In this document: in pieces, positions 1 through 9,452 of the stretch
Layout: the number at the start of each line of letters is the position of its first letter
Position numbering within the stretch: the first letter of the stretch is position 1
Made by a program: the position numbers and the translations under genes
DNA from: Adiantum capillus-veneris
Taxonomy: Eukaryota; Streptophyta; Polypodiopsida; Polypodiales; Pteridaceae
Length of the DNA stretch: 64,000 nt
NCBI GenBank assembly: GCA_014529385.2
Contig: CM043960.1
Location: forward strand, 117,684,043-117,748,042
Reading direction: 5' to 3'
Notes under the pieces: generated by a model
What the model was told of the DNA's origin: nothing
What the model saw: the letters and a program-made list of their open reading frames with translations, nothing else
Databases searched by the model: none

Positions 1-8
1 CACGGTCC

Positions 9-3000
9 ATGCTTCAAGGGCCAGGCCATATCCTCGAAGAGAGAGATACCGCGTCAGTTATCCAAGCAAAGAAAAAGAAGACACGAAGGAAGAGGTCGCA
101 GAATACGGGAAATTCAAAGCCAAGTTCCAAAACAAACATAGGAACAGGATATGACCCCGTGTATATGAATGACCTCGAGGATGATTCAGATTCAATCGAG
201 ACAATGGAGACTAGAACCAATACCACAAAGGGAAAGACCGACAAAGAAAACCGTAACATGGAACCAAATGAAAACCGAATAAGAGAAAACCATAAAGAGC
301 CTCTGAAAACACCACAAGTGTTTCCAAATCCAATCCAAGACCCCCAAGATAAACCGCAGGGGCAAAAAGGGAAGAATCGTAAAAAGAAGATTGGGACGTA
401 CCCAAACCCAGTAGACGAGATTGAGCAGGTGAAACATCTAAGAGGTTTAGTGGAGGAGACTCAAAGGAAACTAGAACCAGAACCCATGCATGTCAAAATT
501 CATGACACAGTGTTTCCCACGCAAGTTCATCCACCCCACATGAACCATAGACCGTTAGCCATATCTAGTATCATCAAAGAAGGGAGTGAGGACGGGACAT
601 CAGAAAGTGAGCATACACCTTTCTTGTTGGAAAGGATGTTTAACGAAGGAATACCTGATCCCATTGAGGAATATGATATTCCATCCTCACCAGTTCCTAG
701 TCAAGGACCTACACCCTGCAAAATGCCAATGAATGTTGCCAAACTAGTGGACTTCATGTCTTCTGAGGTCCGAACCACGATCATAGCAAAGCTGTATGGA
801 GATCCTGAGTTATTCCTTGCACTTCGAGCATTCCTTAACGGAGAGCTACGAACGGGATTACCGCAGTTTGTGCAACCAAATATGCCTGACTCGATTATGA
901 TTGATGAGGAAAATCATGTGCAATCACTTGACTTAGATGGACACGAGTCTGTGATCGAGGTACCCATTAACGAATTAGGGCAGTATTTTGAAGGCGACGA
1001 GTCTAATGCGACCCTACCCATCACTACCAAGGGATTAACTATAAAGGGAATTCTTGACGGTGGCGCGGGAGTTAGCATCGTTACAAAAGATTGTTGGGAA
1101 TCCATGGGAAAACCCCGCCTCAGTGTTACTAACATTGTGGTAAAGATGGCAAATGGTACCATAGACAAACCTATGGGGATGCTCAAGGATCTTAAGATCA
1201 AAGTTCTAGGACACAAGGTACGACATACGTTCATTGTAATGGATTTCTCTAAACACCTTATGTCATATGAAATGATTTTACGACGACCATTCATGAGGGA
1301 AGCACAAATGGTTCACGATTGGTCTAAAAATCATGTCTATTTGCAATTCCAAGACTCTGTCCTTAGAGTGGATTTGGTGACTGGTAAGGTACACCCCTTA
1401 GGGAGTAAAACCATTATTGATCATCTCTCTGACACCACAATTCACTCGGCCCCACTACAATATTGTTACACTTGTAAGAAGGATACAGACATTGGCCAAG
1501 ATTCTCCTTACATGGATGTGTTATCGGGTATGACGGAATCAGACAACGTAGACTGGGTACACCTAGCTGCAACCATAGATACGTGGGGAAATAGAGGAAC
1601 CACTTGGGTCACACCAGAGGGGGAAGAGGTACCACAAATTGCACCTCTGAACATGATAAGTGCCATACATGCATCTTCTAAGGGCAAGGCAATTGTAGAC
1701 CAATCTGACAGTGACACCGATAGCTCAATAGAAGACTTTGACCAACACGACTCACACACGGACTCCCAGAGTGAAACGGATTCTGAATCTCATGAATTAG
1801 AGAGTGGAGCAAGTTTAGAGTCAAAACATTCGGAAGGACCGAGCACATCAACTGATGATAGCTCCTCCGAGAGTGAAGAGGACACCAACGCGGACTCCTT
1901 TAGTGAGCCAGATCTAAATGCAAATCAAAAGCAGGTCTCAAATAAGAAAAAGAAAAACTTTAAGAGGCGTCGATATCGAGCCAATGTACGTGCTAGGATA
2001 AAAAAGAAGAGATCCTCAGCAGAATGGCTCAGTTATATAGGAGCATGTGATGCTCATCAAAAATTGGTAGACGATTGGGGTGAATATCTCCAAAATGTTA
2101 TGTGGTGTAGACCGCGACCCCATGACATAGCCCAATTAGAGATCATAGACAAGCCAAAGTTGAGCCGTACTGCAAGGAGGCGTCAAAACCAAGAGTTAGC
2201 TCGACAACACAAGAAAGCAGAAATGGAAGCACAAACCAAAGCACAACCAGAATCCACAGACTTGCATCCTGCACCAGAACATTTCAAATCCTACACCACG
2301 GGGGAAGCAAAGGTTGTGTACACAAAAGCCCAAAGAATACCTATCGATGGGAATAATGGAATCTATGATGGTCCGGAAATAGTTAAAGAAATAGAATTAG
2401 CCGACCCCGGTGAAGAATCAAAACCTGTTTTTATTGCCCAAGATCTCACAGAAGTTGAAGAGGCGGTCCTCAAAGAGCTTCTCAAGGAATTCAAGGACAT
2501 ATTCGCTTGGACATACCATGATATGAAAGGTGTTCCACCTTCTGTGGTCCAACATACAATCCCTATGATTAGCACTGCGAAGCTCGTACAACAAAGACCC
2601 TACCCGATGAATCCTAAGTACGCAAAGATCATTCAAGAAGAACTAGAAAAGCTTATCAAATGTGGGTTCATATATCCTATTGAACACTCTGAATGGGTGT
2701 CTCCAATAGTTATCGTGCCAAAAAAGAATGGGAAACTCAGGGTGTGCGTGGACCTCAAAAAAGTTAATGCAGCTACTAGAAGAGACCATTACCCCCTACC
2801 ATATTCCGAACATGTACTCGAAAGAGTTGCAGGCAAGGAAGCTTATAGCTTTCTAGATGGGTACTCAGGCTACAACCAAATCACGATAGCGCTAGAGGAC
2901 CAAGCTAAAACTGCCTTCATCACAGAATTTGGCGTGTTTGCATTTCGTGTGATGGCTTTTGGCTTAACAAATGCCCCTGCTACATTCCAACGATTAATAA

Positions 3001-6000
3001 ACACTGCTTTTAAAGAATATTTGAGAGAGTTTTGTGAAGCTTTCCTAGACGACCTTTGTGTTTACTCTTCTTGGAAAGAACATCTATCATGTTTGCGGAA
3101 GGTGTTTGAAAAGTGTAGGTTATATCGTATCTCATTGAACCCGTTCAAATGCCAATTTTGGGTCAAGCATGGAGTTATTTTAGGGCATATAGTATCTAAG
3201 AATGGTATCTCAACCGATGAGAGCAAAGTTAAAGTGATTCTAGAGTTACCACCACCAACCAATTACAAGGGAGTTCAAAGGTTCATGGGACACGTGGGTT
3301 ATTATCGACGGTTTATTTTATTTTTCGCTGAGATAGCACGTCCTTTGTACAAGCTTCTCATTGAATTTAAATGGACTGAAGAGTGTGACCAGGCCTATGA
3401 ACAATTGAAGAAAACACTAGCAAGTGCTCCGATTTTAAGGACACCTAACTGGGATGTCATTTTCCATGTGCATATTGATGCATCAAACTTTGCTATTGGG
3501 TGTGTTCTCACTCAACCAGGAGAACATAAATTGGACTATCCCATTAGCTTTGCAAGCCGTCAATTGAACGATGCTGAAAGGAACTACACCACTACAGAGC
3601 GAGAAGGTTTAGCAATGGTTTATGCAGTAAAGAAATTTCGCTACTACCTTCTGGCAAACAAGTTTGTATTTTATGTGGATCATCAAGCGTTGCTGTATCT
3701 GGTAAACAAGCCATGCTCCACAGGAAGAATCACACGATGGTTGTTAATTCTTCTGGAGTTTGATTTCACGATTGTAGTGAGACCCGGTAAAAGGCACGTC
3801 ATGGCTGATCATTTGTCTCACATACCCAATGGTGAAGCCCCTATAGGAGTTGATGATGAATTACCCGATACTTCCCTATTCATAGTTGAGACTATGCCTG
3901 AATGGAGTGAGAACATTGTTAACTTTTTAGTTAATGGTTTTCCACCCAAGGAACTTCGTAAGGATATCGCTCGAAGGCTAGTAAAAGAATGTGAACCCTA
4001 TTGTTTGATTGCCGGAACTCTGTATAGACTAGGCAAGGACGATATTCTTAGGCGTTGTGCCCGCGAGGATGAATATTTGTATATCTTGCAAGAAGCACAT
4101 ATGGGCATAGCAGGAGGACATTTTTTAGGAGACCTGACTGCTAGAAAGGTGCTGCAATCAGGCTATTGGTGGCCAACTTTATTTAAGGATGCATCACTTT
4201 TTACAAAAGGGTGTGATGAGTGCCAACGTTACAAGACAACACAGCGCAAAGACAGAATGCCCTTACATCCTATGAAAGTAACCCAACCATTTGAAAAATG
4301 GGGCTTAGACTTTGTAGGTCCAATTAGTCCCGCAGCTCGTAACACTCAATCTCGATATATTCTAGTTGCTACGGACTATGTAACAAAGTGGGTTGAAGCT
4401 AAGGCTTCACAAAAAGCTGACGCGAGGACAACAGCTAAGTTTCTTTTTGAGAACATTATCACAAGATTTGGTTGCCCTTTTGAAATTGTTAGTGATAATG
4501 GTACCCATTTTATAAATGAGGTAATAAGAGAGCTTACCACGACCTTTATGATATCCCACCATAAGTCTACACCTTATTACCCGCAAGCTAATGGACAAGC
4601 CGAGAGCACCAACAAGACTCTAATCTCTATTTTAACCAAGACGGTAGAAGCTCATCGCACTGATTGGGATTTGAAGTTGACATCTGCTCTATGGGCTTAT
4701 CGTACTGCTTATAAAGTGGCTATTAATTGTACGCCATTCAAAATGGTATACGGCCAAAAAGCGGTTATGCCTTGGGAGTTTGTCATTCCTAGTCTTAGGG
4801 TAGCTTCGCAAGAAGGATGGAATGGTAACCCCTTAACCGAGCGTTTGTATATCTTAGAAAAACTAGACGAAGAGAGACAGTTGGCTGTGCAAAATGCTCT
4901 TGTGGAAAAGGATAGGAGAAAGAAGTGGTTTGATCGCCATGTGAAGGACAAGGACATCAAAGTTGGTGATAAAGTCCTTATGTATGGAGTACGTAAAGAG
5001 AAGAAAAAGTTGAAATATGCTGGTAAAGGACCATATAGAGTATGTGAAATTACCCCACAAGGTACCCTTCGTGTGGAAACTCTTGATGGAGTTGAAACCA
5101 TTGGATTCCTCAATGGGAGTAAATTCAAAAGATATTATGATCCTTTAAGCCAAGAAGAACTATGGGCCATTCATCAAAAGAAGGCCGCCAAAGCACAAAC
5201 CGAGTTAAACAAGATACAAGCTCAAGCTGAGGCTAAGGAGCGACAACAACGTATAAGACAAAAACGAGAGGCTAACCTTGGAGTCACAAATGCATTCCAC
5301 GTGGAAATCGAAGAGGATTGGTTGGACTCTGACACACCTCTACGATACCCTATTGAGTTAAATAATGCCTATGGAAAAGTGCTATATAACGCCTTATTGG
5401 ACACGGGTGCTACATATAATCTGCTATCCTATGGGGTGTGGTGTCAGTTAGGGAATCCACCTCTATCTGAGAGTATTATCCAAGTCAAGGGTGTCAACAA
5501 GAAAAAAACTACGGTTTTTGGAATCTGGCACACTTCTGTCAGTTATGACAATGGAATTGTAGCTCAAGACTTTTTGGTCATGCCTACTGGAACTATGGAG
5601 GGTAATATAAACCTAGGACGCACGTGGATGATAGCCACCAAATGCACTATTGATTGGGGGACTGGGGGTGTCACAACGCAAAAACCAACTCTTATCCCTA
5701 CCACTCAAGCCATAGTCCCTGAGATATTGCCTAAGGAAATAAAACCCAAGACATTGCATGTCCAGGAGGTTGAACCATACGTCCCCATAGCCCAACTCTC
5801 TAGATCTTCAACTGATGTAGTTGAAAGAAAGCTTGAGACACACAAGAACCATCCTAATATAACAAAGAAAGCATACAAGTGGGTCCCTAAAGCTTCTTTA
5901 GTAACCATGGCTGATGCTAAAAAACGGAAGCCTCGTAAGAAACGTCCCACTCGCTCCAAGAAATGTAAGAAAACGTGGTGCTGGATTCCTAAACGACTAT

Positions 6001-6443
6001 TAAAAGCCCAAGGATACTATGATGGAAATGAGAAAATTTGGGTACCTAAACGTAAGATGTGTCCTTCCCTATCGACAACAAACCCATATGAGTCAAACAG
6101 TGTAACGCTAAAGCCAATGGCAGACCGTGGGAAGGGAAAGATCACAGAATGCTACACACCTAGTCCAGAGCTAGTTTGGGCTCCAAGGCAAACCCAATTT
6201 ATTCCACCTAGCTCAGGAAGGGGGGAGTTCCATGAAGCTTCTAGCTCCTCATGTAATACATCCATAGAGGTAAAAGCTTCTACACAGCCTCCATCTATAG
6301 TAATGGACCTCAATGAAGCTACAAAAGAATCCACACCTCCCAGTGTTCAAGAATCACCTGATGAACCACTTCAAGTTCGATCCTGGGAGAGTACCTTACC
6401 ACCCTTGCAACTTGATGAGGCACTTAGGGTAATAGAAAACTAA
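9..6443 (+). CDS. Gypsy polyprotein: protease-like, RT, RNase H, integrase, second protease
   Basis: This is an open frame of 2144 codons. The frame is also open to the window edge, so the true start is probably upstream. A lysine-rich, charged N-terminal part is followed by a protease-like region with D-G-G-A at residue 350 and a later ILRRPF box. Reverse transcriptase spans about residues 860-1110, with catalytic FLDD at 1012-1015. RNase H carries D1157, E1197 and D1224. The integrase zinc finger is H1364, H1371, C1402, C1405, and its catalytic triad is D1434, D1496, E1532, with the expected 35-residue D-E spacing. A C-terminal integrase tail follows to about 1720. Unusually, a second retropepsin-like domain follows, with a canonical D-T-G-A at 1798 and an LGR box near 1869, then a basic, Ser/Thr-rich tail. 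The product would copy and integrate the element. All catalytic residues are present, so it may be functional. Confidence 0.93.
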   Translation: MLQGPGHILEERDTASVIQAKKKKTRRKRSQNTGNSKPSSKTNIGTGYDPVYMNDLEDDSDSIETMETRTNTTKGKTDKENRNMEPNENRIRENHKEPLKTPQVFPNPIQDPQDKPQGQKGKNRKKKIGTYPNPVDEIEQVKHLRGLVEETQRKLEPEPMHVKIHDTVFPTQVHPPHMNHRPLAISSIIKEGSEDGTSESEHTPFLLERMFNEGIPDPIEEYDIPSSPVPSQGPTPCKMPMNVAKLVDFMSSEVRTTIIAKLYGDPELFLALRAFLNGELRTGLPQFVQPNMPDSIMIDEENHVQSLDLDGHESVIEVPINELGQYFEGDESNATLPITTKGLTIKGILDGGAGVSIVTKDCWESMGKPRLSVTNIVVKMANGTIDKPMGMLKDLKIKVLGHKVRHTFIVMDFSKHLMSYEMILRRPFMREAQMVHDWSKNHVYLQFQDSVLRVDLVTGKVHPLGSKTIIDHLSDTTIHSAPLQYCYTCKKDTDIGQDSPYMDVLSGMTESDNVDWVHLAATIDTWGNRGTTWVTPEGEEVPQIAPLNMISAIHASSKGKAIVDQSDSDTDSSIEDFDQHDSHTDSQSETDSESHELESGASLESKHSEGPSTSTDDSSSESEEDTNADSFSEPDLNANQKQVSNKKKKNFKRRRYRANVRARIKKKRSSAEWLSYIGACDAHQKLVDDWGEYLQNVMWCRPRPHDIAQLEIIDKPKLSRTARRRQNQELARQHKKAEMEAQTKAQPESTDLHPAPEHFKSYTTGEAKVVYTKAQRIPIDGNNGIYDGPEIVKEIELADPGEESKPVFIAQDLTEVEEAVLKELLKEFKDIFAWTYHDMKGVPPSVVQHTIPMISTAKLVQQRPYPMNPKYAKIIQEELEKLIKCGFIYPIEHSEWVSPIVIVPKKNGKLRVCVDLKKVNAATRRDHYPLPYSEHVLERVAGKEAYSFLDGYSGYNQITIALEDQAKTAFITEFGVFAFRVMAFGLTNAPATFQRLINTAFKEYLREFCEAFLDDLCVYSSWKEHLSCLRKVFEKCRLYRISLNPFKCQFWVKHGVILGHIVSKNGISTDESKVKVILELPPPTNYKGVQRFMGHVGYYRRFILFFAEIARPLYKLLIEFKWTEECDQAYEQLKKTLASAPILRTPNWDVIFHVHIDASNFAIGCVLTQPGEHKLDYPISFASRQLNDAERNYTTTEREGLAMVYAVKKFRYYLLANKFVFYVDHQALLYLVNKPCSTGRITRWLLILLEFDFTIVVRPGKRHVMADHLSHIPNGEAPIGVDDELPDTSLFIVETMPEWSENIVNFLVNGFPPKELRKDIARRLVKECEPYCLIAGTLYRLGKDDILRRCAREDEYLYILQEAHMGIAGGHFLGDLTARKVLQSGYWWPTLFKDASLFTKGCDECQRYKTTQRKDRMPLHPMKVTQPFEKWGLDFVGPISPAARNTQSRYILVATDYVTKWVEAKASQKADARTTAKFLFENIITRFGCPFEIVSDNGTHFINEVIRELTTTFMISHHKSTPYYPQANGQAESTNKTLISILTKTVEAHRTDWDLKLTSALWAYRTAYKVAINCTPFKMVYGQKAVMPWEFVIPSLRVASQEGWNGNPLTERLYILEKLDEERQLAVQNALVEKDRRKKWFDRHVKDKDIKVGDKVLMYGVRKEKKKLKYAGKGPYRVCEITPQGTLRVETLDGVETIGFLNGSKFKRYYDPLSQEELWAIHQKKAAKAQTELNKIQAQAEAKERQQRIRQKREANLGVTNAFHVEIEEDWLDSDTPLRYPIELNNAYGKVLYNALLDTGATYNLLSYGVWCQLGNPPLSESIIQVKGVNKKKTTVFGIWHTSVSYDNGIVAQDFLVMPTGTMEGNINLGRTWMIATKCTIDWGTGGVTTQKPTLIPTTQAIVPEILPKEIKPKTLHVQEVEPYVPIAQLSRSSTDVVERKLETHKNHPNITKKAYKWVPKASLVTMADAKKRKPRKKRPTRSKKCKKTWCWIPKRLLKAQGYYDGNEKIWVPKRKMCPSLSTTNPYESNSVTLKPMADRGKGKITECYTPSPELVWAPRQTQFIPPSSGRGEFHEASSSSCNTSIEVKASTQPPSIVMDLNEATKESTPPSVQESPDEPLQVRSWESTLPPLQLDEALRVIEN

Positions 6444-6618
6444 TGGCAAAAATCCTCACCTATTACCAACTGGAACAATTGGTTTCAAAGGGTGACAAGC
6501 TCATTTCAAACGGTATGATCTACCCAAGGAAGGGGGGAGTGTTTGTGGACATCCATCATTCACTTGCTTCCCTCTCAACCTTTCTCCCTGACCTCTTAAT
6601 CTCCGATCTTAGGGAGTG

Positions 6619-6629
6619 TATATATAAAG
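6619..6629 (+). promoter_or_regulatory. TATA box before the extra ORF of gypsy copy A
   Basis: TATATATAAAG lies about 140 bases upstream of the ATG at 6766. A decayed counterpart (TATAAGTATAAGG read on the + strand near 28097) is seen in copy B. The position suggests a separate subgenomic transcript for the downstream ORF. This is inferred from motif and spacing only. Confidence 0.45.
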
Positions 6630-6765
6630 CCTTATACTCACAAAAACAAGATAAAAAAAGTAAAAGACCAAGAGCCATCACACAAATCATAAAAAAAAAT
6701 TATGCACAAGAACACGACCCTTGTAATATTTGCACTCTAACCATCATCTATTTGCGTGTACAGAT

Positions 6766-7188
6766 ATGGCTAGTACGCTAGAGTCATCCACTCCTGCCTT
6801 GGGTGAGAGGTACCCTCGTTACTTTTCACAAATATTTCACATGGTCTTTCCAGTGCTTGCATGTGAATGGGATTTGATAGGTACGCTAGCATGTGAGAGG
6901 AATTTTAAGGAGTTAGAATGGCTGATACGTCTCTTGACCACGTCTGATCCATACTTAGTAGAGAGCGTTTCTCCCATTGCACAAGCCTACCCTTTTGACC
7001 AAGATGACTATAGGCGTCTAGTGACCTTCTTAGTAAACATGGGCACCGATGATGAAGAAGAAAATTTACATGACTACACGGATGGCACATATGGTCTCAT
7101 GGATGATGACTTTGTTTATCTCGACGACGAGAATAGGGGTTTGGCCTTAGGGTTTCCCCCCAACCTCTACAATATCCTATTCTCTTGA
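6766..7188 (+). CDS. Extra ORF downstream of pol, unknown function, acidic
   Basis: An ATG at 6766 opens 140 codons. The protein begins MASTLESSTP, has a central segment rich in Leu, Glu and Asp (ACERNFKELEWLIRLLT) and ends in a strongly acidic tail. I recognise no domain, signal peptide or membrane segment. The same ORF occurs in gypsy copy B (27610-27925, minus strand), where the start context GATATGGCTAG and the LACE-FEELEWLIRLWTTS segment are kept although that frame is broken. Conservation between two copies indicates a genuine element gene, placed where some plant gypsy elements carry an additional or env-like ORF. There is no evidence of an envelope function. TACAG directly before the start could also be a splice acceptor. 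Confidence 0.6.
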   Translation: MASTLESSTPALGERYPRYFSQIFHMVFPVLACEWDLIGTLACERNFKELEWLIRLLTTSDPYLVESVSPIAQAYPFDQDDYRRLVTFLVNMGTDDEEENLHDYTDGTYGLMDDDFVYLDDENRGLALGFPPNLYNILFS

Positions 7189-8542
7189 CTCTTTAGGGGG
7201 AGTGCAAATAATTAGGTTAGGGTTCCTTATGTTTTTTGTTGTGTTCATTAAGTGTTGGTACCTTTTCCCACTAATGTGCCTCCTGGAGGTATTCCTTTTG
7301 TTTCCTAGTGTGTACAGGAGCGTGTTGCTATTGATAGGATTTGGACTTTCATGGAACCTTTCTCTCGTTCACACTTCAAATCAAGCGCGACCATCAACAC
7401 AAACAGGTGTTTTATGTCCATTAGCATTGCCCTTATCTTTTTGCATCTATGTTTGTCTGCTTTGATTGTGATTGGTAGCATAATATTCAACGCATTTGCT
7501 TAGTATCAAACATTTAATTCAATGTAATGTTTTGTCATAATCACTTGTCTAGGTTTAAAAATCAAGCAGTCCGACTAAGCTAGTTTGACCAAGCTAGGTA
7601 TTAGAAATCTTCTCTTAATACCATGGGGAATGCCTTCCTAATAAGCAATGGTTACTTAGGTTCTTAATCCGATTTAGGCAGCATTGTGTGAAATGTACTA
7701 GGGCTTTCTAGTGGGCTTAACCCTATTGACCTTTAGATTAAGTATTATAAAGGGAGTTTACTAATGTGATGAGCCTGGGGAGGGTAATAGTGTTATATGA
7801 CCCCCCAAAGTTACAAAATTAAAATGCTGAAAATGAACAAACAAAAAATCAAAGTGCCACAATGTAAAATTTTAAGCTGGAAGAGAAATCCCTGCTTAAA
7901 TTGGTACTTCACTCACATGTATCGCCTATGGTACTAGAGCCCTAGAGGTTCCCAGTGTGGGCGCTTTTCCTTGAAAAGCAAAAAACCCAAGGCATACAAA
8001 ATAAGCACACACATCAAAATTGAATCAATGTGAAAAGACTTTGGGGGGTCAAAGAAAAGGTAATCAGTCAGGCGATGATTTCATGAGAAATTCCTTTTAT
8101 CATAGCTTAACTACAAGGTCTTCTAGGTATAGCCTCTAGTCAGCCCTCGAACATCAAATACTTGGCTCTCGCAATTAAACAACTTAATTGACCAGAAAAA
8201 ATTGAGAAGTTACCCATGGTATTAATAGTCGAGCTCTAGTGCCTTTTGACCGTTAAATTAGCGACCCCGGACTTGTTTAATTTTTTACCTTTACATCTGT
8301 TTATGCATTTGATTATATTGCAATTTAATGTTTATTGCTGACAAATTGTCTAAAATTATGTTACCAATCACTTTGTCTGTCTATTGCATATGATTTTTAA
8401 TTGTATATGAGAATGCAATTACTGTGGCAATGTTGTTTGATTTTGCAGTGATTGAAGAAGGCTACGCACATCCATGTCGACTACTCTTCCATCTCGACGA
8501 ACGAGCTTCAATTGGATAGCTTCCGAGGACGGAATCTACATC
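7189..8542. other. Non-coding 3' region of gypsy copy A
   Basis: About 1.35 kb between the extra ORF and the polypurine tract. It is AT-rich and no open frame resembles a known protein. I see no strong repeat here. It is probably the long 3' untranslated part of the element, or it contains a decayed insertion. Confidence 0.5.
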
Positions 8543-8555
8543 AGGAAGGGGGGCA
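8543..8555 (+). promoter_or_regulatory. Polypurine tract of gypsy copy A
   Basis: AGGAAGGGGGGCA lies directly in front of the TGTTAACC that begins the LTR. This is the expected position for the plus-strand primer. Confidence 0.8.
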
Positions 8556-8838
8556 TGTTAACCCTCACGGCACACGGACACCCTATGATCTATAAACGTT
8601 GTATTATTTAGAGTCAGGTTCCGGGCTTGTCGGACCAATAGGAACAGGGTAAGGGTGATCGTCGATGACAGGCGCACTCTAACTGGAATATTCAAGGAGT
8701 TAGTTGGCTAAGTATGGGCGCCCAAGTGTGAATGGGGTGAGCTCATATAAAAGCCACTAAACCTAATTTTTACTCATTCTCTCATTGTGCAATAGAAGCT
8801 GCTCTTGCTCCATCTCCACCTTCTCCTTCACCATCTCC

Positions 8839-8885
<47 letters not shown>

Positions 8886-9148
8886 TGTGAGAGAGAGAGA
8901 GAGAGTGTGAGAGTGTGTGTGTGTGATCGAGCGTTGCGGAGGCACGACGGCGGCAAGGCGGTTGAGCGCGGCGTAGCGGCGTCTCCCTCTTCTTCGCGGC
9001 GCGGGAATCCTTCATTCGCAACTACGCAGGAAGGTGAGTGACACACCGTTCTTCCTTGTGAGCTTGTCTGTTGTATGACTGTGTGCTAGGAGCCTTTGTG
9101 GCTCGCACACGGCGGATAGCAAGTCCCTAGCCGTGACAATGATGCACA
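8556..9148 (+). repeat. 3' LTR of gypsy copy A
   Basis: It begins TGTTAACC after the polypurine tract and ends near GATGCACA. It aligns in inverse orientation with the LTR of copy B (48612-49218): shared stretches include GGGCTTGTCG, GGTGATCG, the microsatellite, GTGAGTGACACACC and AAGTCCCTAGC. It holds a TATA-like CATATAAAAGCC near 8743 and a GT/GA microsatellite inside its transcribed part. The 5' LTR is outside the window, so target duplication cannot be checked. Confidence 0.85.
8841..8925. repeat. (GT)n/(GA)n microsatellite inside the LTR
   Basis: About 40 bases of GT are followed by GA and GT runs. A CA tract occupies the homologous position of the copy B LTR (48866-48926), so the microsatellite belongs to the LTR. 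Open frames reading HTHTHT or CVCVCV across it are artefacts. Confidence 0.9.
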
Positions 9149-9357
9149 CGGCTTGACCATTAAGCTCTCTCTTAAGGAACCCTGTCAAGCTCAAGAATGC
9201 CTTACTCTCTCTGCACACGGAATGGCCGTCAGGTCCTTTACTTTAAGTTCTGTTAGCAGAACCAACTCAATAGATGTGAAGACACTTCATCAATTGTCCA
9301 AAGAAGTTAGCTGGAAGCCAGCCATGTAATCTTATTGACTGCATAACCTAAAACTCT

Positions 9358-9415
9358 TCTGATGTAGCATATTCTAGAAAACAAAATCTTGTACCATGCA
9401 ACCTGCTACATCAGA
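9358..9415. repeat. Perfect 12-bp inverted repeat (possible hairpin terminator)
   Basis: TCTGATGTAGCA at 9358-9369 is repeated inverted at 9404-9415 with a 34-base spacer. It lies about 40 bases beyond the stop of the acidic ORF on the minus strand, so it could be a 3' end structure of that gene or the mark of a small insertion. Confidence 0.5.
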
Positions 9416-9452
9416 TCACTAGTACTCTTCAAATCAGCAACTTTGCACTTTA

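Larger units (their letters stand above)
1..9148 (+). mobile_element. Ty3/gypsy LTR retrotransposon, copy A (5' end outside window)
   Basis: The span holds, in order, a pol-type polyprotein, a small extra ORF with its own TATA box, about 1.3 kb without coding signal, a polypurine tract and a 3' LTR. The 5' LTR and most of gag lie to the left of the window. A related element on the minus strand (copy B, 26587-49218) matches it domain by domain, from the polyprotein tail and extra ORF to the LTR, and this fixes the boundaries. The long open frame suggests that copy A is younger than copy B. Domain order RT, RNase H, integrase is that of Ty3/gypsy elements. The primer site in copy B begins TGGCACCG, resembling the Tat/Athila type. 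Confidence 0.9.
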
